Source: Marinilabilia sp964403175 (lineage in GTDB: Bacteria; Bacteroidota; Bacteroidia; Bacteroidales; Marinilabiliaceae). From it: a DNA stretch of 9,822 nucleotides. The stretch spans positions 1 to 9,822 of the forward strand of contig CAYOFH010000125.1 in the NCBI GenBank assembly GCA_964403175.1, in the 5' to 3' direction. This document shows, one piece after another, positions 5,366 through 9,822 of this stretch (within the stretch, counting starts at the first letter, position 1; the number at the start of each line of letters is the position of its first letter). The position numbers and the translations under genes are program-made. Below the pieces are notes generated by a model. The model was given only the letters and a program-made list of their open reading frames with translations, did no database searches and was not told the DNA's origin.

Positions 5366-7015
5366 ATGGAACAAAACGGTTATATAGGGTTAGTGAAGTC
5401 TGCCTTGGAGAATTACTCTGAAATGCCGGCTTTTAGCGATTTTAAAGGTAGTACTATAACCTTTCGTGAAGTTGGAAAATATCTTTATCGTTGCCACAGG
5501 GTGTACAAAGCCCTCGGGATAAAACAGGGAGACAGGGTAGCACTGATAGGGCGAAATTCCACAAATTGGGCTCTTTCGTATTTGGGTGCGGTCACTTATG
5601 GTGCAGTAATAGTTCCAATTTTACCCGATTTTAGTTCTTCGGATATCAATCATATTGTGAATCATTCGGGTTCGGTGCTCCTTTTTACCGCTGATAATAT
5701 TTTCGAAAAGATAGATGAAACCAAAATGCCAGGTTTAAAGGGAATCATTTCGGTCAATGACTTTTCTGTATTGGTGGATAATCATGCTAAATTGCAAGGC
5801 GCTGTGGATAAAGGCCGTAAGGAGACTGATGAAATGGAGAATGATTTTAATGTCAGTAAAATCACTTTTTACGAGCCCAAACCGGATGATCTGATGGTTT
5901 TATCCTATACTTCTGGGACTTCAGGTTTTTCGAAAGGGGTATTATTGCCTCACCGCAGTATCTGGTCTAATGTCCAGTTTGCCCGCGACACTTTTGATAT
6001 TGTCCCTGGTGAAAGAATTGTATCCTTTTTGCCGTTGGCTCATGCTTATGGTTGTCTTTTTGAGTTTTTATGGCCTTTCACCGAGGGATGTCATATTACT
6101 TTCCTTTCAAGAACACCATCACCTGCAATTATTACTGAGGCTTTCCGGAAAGTTAAGCCTCACCTTGTGCTCGCTGTTCCATTAATTCTTGAGAAAATCT
6201 TTAAAAAACAAATATTGCCGAAGATTGAAAAGGGAACCATGAAAACCCTGTTGAAATTACCTGTTTTGAATAAGGTCGTTTACGGAAAAATAAAAGCCCG
6301 GCTTGTGGATGTTTTTGGAGGTGAATTTCGCGAAATGATTGTTGGGGGAGCTGCACTTAATAAAGATGTTGAGTTGTTTCTTCGCAAAATTGGATTTCCG
6401 TTGACCATTGGTTATGGGATGACCGAGTGTGGTCCTCTTATTAGTTATGCCCCATGGCATGAAACACAACCGCATTCAGCCGGTCGCATAGTCCATCGGA
6501 TGGAAGTTAAGATTGACTCTGATGACCCTTACAATAAAGTTGGTGAGATACTTGTGAGAGGGGAGAATAATATGATTGGCTATTACAAAAATAGGCAGGC
6601 CACCGAGGAGATGATTGATGATGAGGGATGGCTTCATACAGGGGATCTGGGGGTGATTGATAGTGATAATTTCATCTATATCAAAGGAAGAAGCAAGAAT
6701 ATGATTCTGGGGGCCTCCGGTCAGAATATTTATCCTGAGGAAATTGAAGCTGTCATTAACAATAAGGAATATGTTCAGGAATGTCTTGCCAGGGATGATG
6801 ATGGAAAAATTGAAGTCCTTGTCTATCCCGACTATGAGGCTGTTGATGCTCAGAATTTCGGTCATGAAGATATCGAGCGGATTCTGCAGGATATTAAGAA
6901 AGAAGTTAATAAGGAACTTCCTGCATTTATGAACATTTCCAAAATTGTGCTCTTCCCTGAGGAGTTTGAGAAAACACCTAAAAAAAGTATTAAGAGGTAT
7001 AAGTATATGTCGTAA
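5366..7015 (+). CDS. AMP-forming acyl-CoA synthetase (long-chain type)
   Basis: The 549-residue product is an ANL-superfamily enzyme that activates a carboxylic acid with ATP to an acyl-adenylate and then usually forms the CoA thioester. Motifs in order: the A3 phosphate-binding loop YTSGTSGFSKG (181-191; the usual TG-xPKG is TS-GFSKG here), FLPLAHAYG (221-229), GYGMTECGP (349-357), GWLHTGDLG (421-429), and KGRSKNMILGASGQNIYPEE (440-459) with the hinge region. The overall pattern resembles the FadD/long-chain class, but the acid substrate cannot be read from sequence. The C-terminal A10 motif TPKKSIKR (537-544) has Ser541 where the catalytic lysine of the K-[IL]-x-R motif normally lies. The ATG at 5366 follows an A-rich stretch and gives the normal N-terminus. 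The gene diverges from the lar operon and is followed 146 bases later by the metallo-beta-lactamase-fold gene. Fatty-acid activation is the likeliest role. Confidence 0.93.
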   Translation: MEQNGYIGLVKSALENYSEMPAFSDFKGSTITFREVGKYLYRCHRVYKALGIKQGDRVALIGRNSTNWALSYLGAVTYGAVIVPILPDFSSSDINHIVNHSGSVLLFTADNIFEKIDETKMPGLKGIISVNDFSVLVDNHAKLQGAVDKGRKETDEMENDFNVSKITFYEPKPDDLMVLSYTSGTSGFSKGVLLPHRSIWSNVQFARDTFDIVPGERIVSFLPLAHAYGCLFEFLWPFTEGCHITFLSRTPSPAIITEAFRKVKPHLVLAVPLILEKIFKKQILPKIEKGTMKTLLKLPVLNKVVYGKIKARLVDVFGGEFREMIVGGAALNKDVELFLRKIGFPLTIGYGMTECGPLISYAPWHETQPHSAGRIVHRMEVKIDSDDPYNKVGEILVRGENNMIGYYKNRQATEEMIDDEGWLHTGDLGVIDSDNFIYIKGRSKNMILGASGQNIYPEEIEAVINNKEYVQECLARDDDGKIEVLVYPDYEAVDAQNFGHEDIERILQDIKKEVNKELPAFMNISKIVLFPEEFEKTPKKSIKRYKYMS

Positions 7016-7161
7016 ATGCTCAGACCATCAAAGATAAGATGTAAATTGAATTATCCGGTGTTATTATTTTATCAACACATTAAGATATTTGATATGAAGA
7101 TGTTTAATATAATATGTTGCATCCATTTACCGGATTATTGTCTTTCGAAACATCATTTTTT

Positions 7162-7998
7162 ATGTCATTACCGGAAATTGAAATAATTACATTGGTTGAA
7201 AACCTTGCTTATCAGCAGGGAACAAGAGGTGAACACGGTCTTTCATTTATTATACGCACAGGGGGGAAACAAATTCTTTTTGATACCGGGCAAAGTGATC
7301 TGCTGGCAGATAACGCAAAAAAAATGAGTGTTGATCTGTCTGGCATTGATGCAGTAGTAATCAGTCACGGGCATTACGATCATACAGGAGGGTTGCCGTC
7401 TTTTTTTGCTTTAAATGATCATGCGCCAATTCTGTTAAAGGCGAAGGCTTTTGATGAAAAGATGTCTAATAGTACCGGAACTACCCGTTTTATAGGAATA
7501 AATAAGGAGGTTGCAGAACAATACAGTGAACGATTTCAAATAGTTTCGGATGTTATGGAGATCGCCCCCGGTTTGATGATTGTACCGGAGATAAACCACT
7601 ACTATAATTTTGAACAAGCGTCTCAATCCATGCTAATAAGGAATGGCGATAAGATGGATGCTGATCTGTTCGAAGATGAACTGTTTATGGTTTACAATTA
7701 TCAACAAGGATTGGTTGTTTTTTCGGGTTGTGCGCATCGTGGTATTGCTAATATTTGCCGTACTGCTATGGATTTGACCGGTCAGAAACATATCAGCCTC
7801 GTTATTGGGGGAACTCATCTAAAAGGGGCTTCGAAAGGGCGAATTGTCAAAACGGTAAAGGCTTTTCAGGAGCTTGACATGGAAGAGTTTGGACTGTGTC
7901 ATTGTACAGGATTACAGGCCTTTTTGCAATTTGCCAATGCTTTTGGAGAAAAGGTCCGGTATGCTCATGTGGCATCTCGTTTTTTACCGTTTAAATAA
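7162..7998 (+). CDS. Metallo-beta-lactamase-fold hydrolase, COG1237 type
   Basis: Taken from the ATG at 7162 the product has 278 residues. It opens like family members (VENLAYQQGTRGEHGLSF, 12-29), followed by ILFDTG (38-43), the metal-binding HGHYDHTGG (69-77), FSGCAHRG (187-194), IGGTHLKG (215-222) and LCHCTG (245-250). This motif set matches the group often labelled 7,8-dihydropterin-6-yl-methyl-4-(beta-D-ribofuranosyl)aminobenzene 5'-phosphate synthase, a name borrowed from the archaeal methanopterin pathway; the true substrate in bacteria is generally unknown. An upstream in-frame ATG at 7114 would add 16 residues (MLHPFTGLLSFETSFF) that look unlike the family, so I prefer 7162, though neither start has a clear ribosome binding site. 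It is a cytoplasmic protein with no signal peptide from 7162. The synthetase gene precedes it on the same strand; a functional link is not evident. Confidence 0.9.
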   Translation: MSLPEIEIITLVENLAYQQGTRGEHGLSFIIRTGGKQILFDTGQSDLLADNAKKMSVDLSGIDAVVISHGHYDHTGGLPSFFALNDHAPILLKAKAFDEKMSNSTGTTRFIGINKEVAEQYSERFQIVSDVMEIAPGLMIVPEINHYYNFEQASQSMLIRNGDKMDADLFEDELFMVYNYQQGLVVFSGCAHRGIANICRTAMDLTGQKHISLVIGGTHLKGASKGRIVKTVKAFQELDMEEFGLCHCTGLQAFLQFANAFGEKVRYAHVASRFLPFK

Positions 7999-8011
7999 TG
8001 TCTGGATTGTT

Positions 8012-8065
8012 AGATTTTTTATGTTGATAACGGGGACTGTTGCAACTTTCCGACAATAAAAATCT
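8012..8065. terminator. Possible weak bidirectional terminator between convergent genes
   Basis: AGATTTTT (8012-8019) and AAAAATCT (8058-8065) are a perfect 8-bp inverted repeat with a 38-base loop, lying between the ends of the metallo-beta-lactamase-fold gene and folA. The loop is long and the stem AT-rich, so the call is tentative; no better hairpin was found in this 126 bp gap. Confidence 0.2.
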
Positions 8066-8124
8066 GGGACGGCAAATCTTTGCGCTTAGTTTCTCTTTAA
8101 CGAATTATTAGTTGAATGAACTGA

Positions 8125-8613
8125 TTATCTTTTGTAGTCAATATATGAATAGTGTAATCCGTTTTTGGGATCTTCAAAAGGCCCTTCTTTTTTTTCAACT
8201 TTCCATTTTTTTTTGTCGATAGCTGGGAACCAGGTATCAATGGAATTAAATTTATGATGTATCAATGTCAGAAAAATTCTATCAGCCTCAGACATAAATG
8301 CATTGTAGATCTCTCCGCCCCCGATTACAAAGACCTTCTCTTGGGGGCTGCATATTTTCTTTAGTTTATCTGGGCTTGAGATTACCTCACAGCCCGGAGG
8401 TGAGAAGTCCGGACGGCGTGAAATAACAATATTCCGACGGTTGGGCAAAGCCCCTTTGGGAAGTGCTTCATAAGTTTTGCGCCCCATCACGATAGTATTG
8501 CCGGTGGTCAAAGCTTTAAAACGTTTCAAATCTGCATTAATAAAGGCAGGCTGATCTCCGTTGATTCCAATGCCCTTGTTTTCATCGGTAGCTACGATTA
8601 ATGCTATTTCCAT
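8125..8613 (-). CDS. folA: Dihydrofolate reductase with a divergent Met20-type loop
   Basis: FolA reduces dihydrofolate to tetrahydrofolate with NADPH, regenerating the folate oxidised by ThyA. The 162-residue product has normal length and motifs: IALIVATDENKGIG (3-16), the active-site acid Asp28 (Asp27 in E. coli) in NADLKRF, TIVMGRKTYEALP (40-52), LPNRRNIVISR (56-66), VFVIGGGEIY (94-103) for NADPH binding, and DTWFP (126-130). The catalytic loop is unusual: by alignment with E. coli MPWNLPAD, this protein reads QPAFINAD (21-28), so the near-invariant Trp22 is Ala23 and Pro25 is Asn26. The remaining fold signature is intact, so a working enzyme with altered kinetics or inhibitor response is more likely than a dead one. 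It begins 24 bases after the thyA stop and is the last gene of the EEP-thyA-folA run. Confidence 0.95.
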   Translation of the reverse strand: MEIALIVATDENKGIGINGDQPAFINADLKRFKALTTGNTIVMGRKTYEALPKGALPNRRNIVISRRPDFSPPGCEVISSPDKLKKICSPQEKVFVIGGGEIYNAFMSEADRIFLTLIHHKFNSIDTWFPAIDKKKWKVEKKEGPFEDPKNGLHYSYIDYKR

Positions 8614-8637
8614 ATTACTACTTTGCCTTTGGTCAAA

Positions 8638-9432
8638 TTAAACTGAAATCTCTCCTTTGATATGGGGATGCGGATCGTAGTTGCTTAGCGAGAAATCTTC
8701 ATACGTAAAGCCATCAATGTCTTTTACCTCCGGATTGATGGTTAGTGTGGGCAGATGTCGTGGACTTCGGGTAAGCTGCAGTTTTACCTGGTCAATATGA
8801 TTGAGGTAGATATGTGCATCGCCAAGTGTGTGAACGAAATCTCCCGGTTCGAGATCGGTAACCTGGGCAATCATCATGGTAAGTATTGCATAGGAAGCAA
8901 TGTTGAAAGGTACTCCCAGGAATATGTCTGCACTTCTCTGATAGAGTTGACAGCTCAATTTGCCATCGGCCACATAAAACTGAAATAAAATATGGCACGG
9001 GGGCAATTCCATTTCGTCCAGCTGACCAACATTCCATGCGCTAACAATGTGACGTCGAGAATCAGGATTTTTCCTGATCGATTCAACAACCTGCTTTAGC
9101 TGGTCTATGTGTCCGCCTTTGCCATCGGGCCATGATCGCCACTGATAACCGTAAATGGGGCCCAGCTCGCCATCATCACGTGCCCATTCATTCCAGATGC
9201 GTACTCCGTTTTCCTGCAGGTATTTCACATTGGTACTTCCTTTGATAAACCACAAGAGTTCATGAACGATGGATTTCAGGTGCAGCTTTTTAGTGGTAAG
9301 CAGGGGAAATCCGTTTTGCAAATCGAAGCGCATCTGATGACCGAAAACACTCGTGGTTCCTGTACCGGTTCGGTCTTCTTTTCTAATACCTTCGTCAAGT
9401 ACTCTCTGCAATAATTCTTTGTATTGTCTCAT
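8638..9432 (-). CDS. thyA: Thymidylate synthase (ThyA)
   Basis: ThyA methylates dUMP to dTMP with methylene-tetrahydrofolate and releases dihydrofolate. At 264 residues it has the same length as E. coli ThyA and keeps the landmark residues at the same numbers: Arg21 (DRTGTGT), Glu58 (HELLWF), Tyr94 (GPIYGYQWR), Arg126/Arg127 (DSRRH), the nucleophile Cys146 (LPPCHILFQFY), Asp169 and Asn177 (SADIFLGVPFNIASYA), and His207/Tyr209 (DAHIY). No residue expected for catalysis is missing. The start is the ATG read leftward from 9432, 9 bases after the stop of the upstream phosphatase-family gene; folA follows after 24 bases, giving the common thyA-folA pairing of dihydrofolate production and reduction. 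Confidence 0.98.
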   Translation of the reverse strand: MRQYKELLQRVLDEGIRKEDRTGTGTTSVFGHQMRFDLQNGFPLLTTKKLHLKSIVHELLWFIKGSTNVKYLQENGVRIWNEWARDDGELGPIYGYQWRSWPDGKGGHIDQLKQVVESIRKNPDSRRHIVSAWNVGQLDEMELPPCHILFQFYVADGKLSCQLYQRSADIFLGVPFNIASYAILTMMIAQVTDLEPGDFVHTLGDAHIYLNHIDQVKLQLTRSPRHLPTLTINPEVKDIDGFTYEDFSLSNYDPHPHIKGEISV

Positions 9433-9441
9433 GGTTCTATG

Positions 9442-9822
9442 TTATTTTTTCTTTTTCGGAGCCAACTCAATGATGGTAGAAACGGGATAATGGTCAGAAT
9501 ATTCTATTTTATGACGGTGAAAATTATACGATTTAAAGGCAGGGTCGTGAAAAATATAGTCAATGCGTAAAGATGGCAATCTGCCGTTGTAGGTGCCTCC
9601 CATTCCTGAGCCGGACTCGCGGAAAGCATCTTTCAGATTCCCCCGCATGGTGTGATATACATAAGAAATGGGCGAATCATTGAAATCTCCACACACAATA
9701 ACCGGGTAAGGTGAATTTTCAATGTGCCGGGAGAGGATATCGGCCTGTTGTGAGCGTTGCCTGAAAGCTCTCGACATTTTATTGATGATTTCCTGAATAC
9801 CCTGTCGTTGCTGATCATCCAT
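9442..9822 (-). CDS. Endonuclease/exonuclease/phosphatase-family protein (C-terminal part)
   Basis: The last 126 residues of an EEP-superfamily hydrolase are visible. The C-terminal catalytic signature is clear: VCGDFNDSP (43-51), LRIDYIF (85-91) and SDHYPV (109-114), holding the Asp/Asn and Asp-His residues that bind metal and phosphate. The protein ends in a basic tail, PKKKK. The ATG at the window edge (9820-9822) is probably internal, because the N-terminal half of the domain with its first metal-binding glutamate is missing; the gene must continue beyond 9822. Bacteroidota members of this group often have N-terminal membrane helices, but none can be seen here. Whether it cleaves nucleic acid, a phospholipid or another phosphoester cannot be told. 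It lies 9 bases upstream of thyA on the same strand and is probably cotranscribed with it. Confidence 0.9.
   Translation of the reverse strand: MDDQQRQGIQEIINKMSRAFRQRSQQADILSRHIENSPYPVIVCGDFNDSPISYVYHTMRGNLKDAFRESGSGMGGTYNGRLPSLRIDYIFHDPAFKSYNFHRHKIEYSDHYPVSTIIELAPKKKK

Noticed and set aside
6980..6986. A run of seven A residues near the end of the synthetase gene as a frameshift site
   Set aside because: The frame continues normally through it to a plausible C-terminal end, with the IKR of the A10 motif in frame; only a substitution, not a shift, is indicated.

Overview
This 9.8 kb window is chromosomal DNA, most likely from a member of the Bacteroidota. Three things point there: the ClpX C-terminus has a VVGY loop where proteobacterial ClpX has IGF, several intergenic regions carry TAnnTTTG-type -7 elements, and strong Shine-Dalgarno sequences are absent. 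Base composition is AT-rich, more so between genes. No mobile element, phage gene, CRISPR array, rRNA or tRNA was seen. Order- or genus-level placement is not possible from this reading.

Left end (1-2356): the 3' part of clpX ends at a clear A-run/hairpin/T-run terminator. An OsmC-family peroxidase-like gene on the minus strand follows. It diverges from a Crp/Fnr-family regulator across a 483 bp spacer that holds the richest regulatory structure in the window: candidate promoters on both strands, a TGACA-GA-TGTCA palindrome with the TGA-N6-TCA spacing of Crp/Fnr sites, and two overlapping CCGG-centred inverted repeats just upstream of the regulator's likely promoter.

Middle (2695-4994, minus strand): a tight larE-larB-larC operon for the nickel-pincer nucleotide (NPN) cofactor, first known from lactate racemase. 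LarB carboxylates and hydrolyses nicotinic acid adenine dinucleotide, LarE adds sulfur, and LarC inserts nickel. No larA-type NPN-dependent enzyme is present in the window. LarC stops at the end of its first domain and lacks the C-terminal part associated with CTP-dependent nickel insertion. LarE carries a CxxC plus a third cysteine, the pattern of iron-sulfur-type LarE proteins.

Right of this, on the plus strand, are an AMP-forming acyl-CoA synthetase (5366-7015) with an unusual C-terminal A10 motif and a metallo-beta-lactamase-fold hydrolase of the COG1237 type (about 7162-7998).

Right end (8125-9822, minus strand): an endonuclease/exonuclease/phosphatase-family gene cut by the window edge, then thyA and folA. 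The last two form the standard thymidylate pair: ThyA converts dUMP to dTMP and releases dihydrofolate, which FolA reduces. The FolA Met20-type loop is divergent, with Ala at the near-invariant Trp position.

No wholly new system is evident. The points most worth a second look are the single-domain LarC in an orphan lar operon, the divergent FolA loop, the A10 substitution in the synthetase, and the palindromes upstream of the Crp-like gene.
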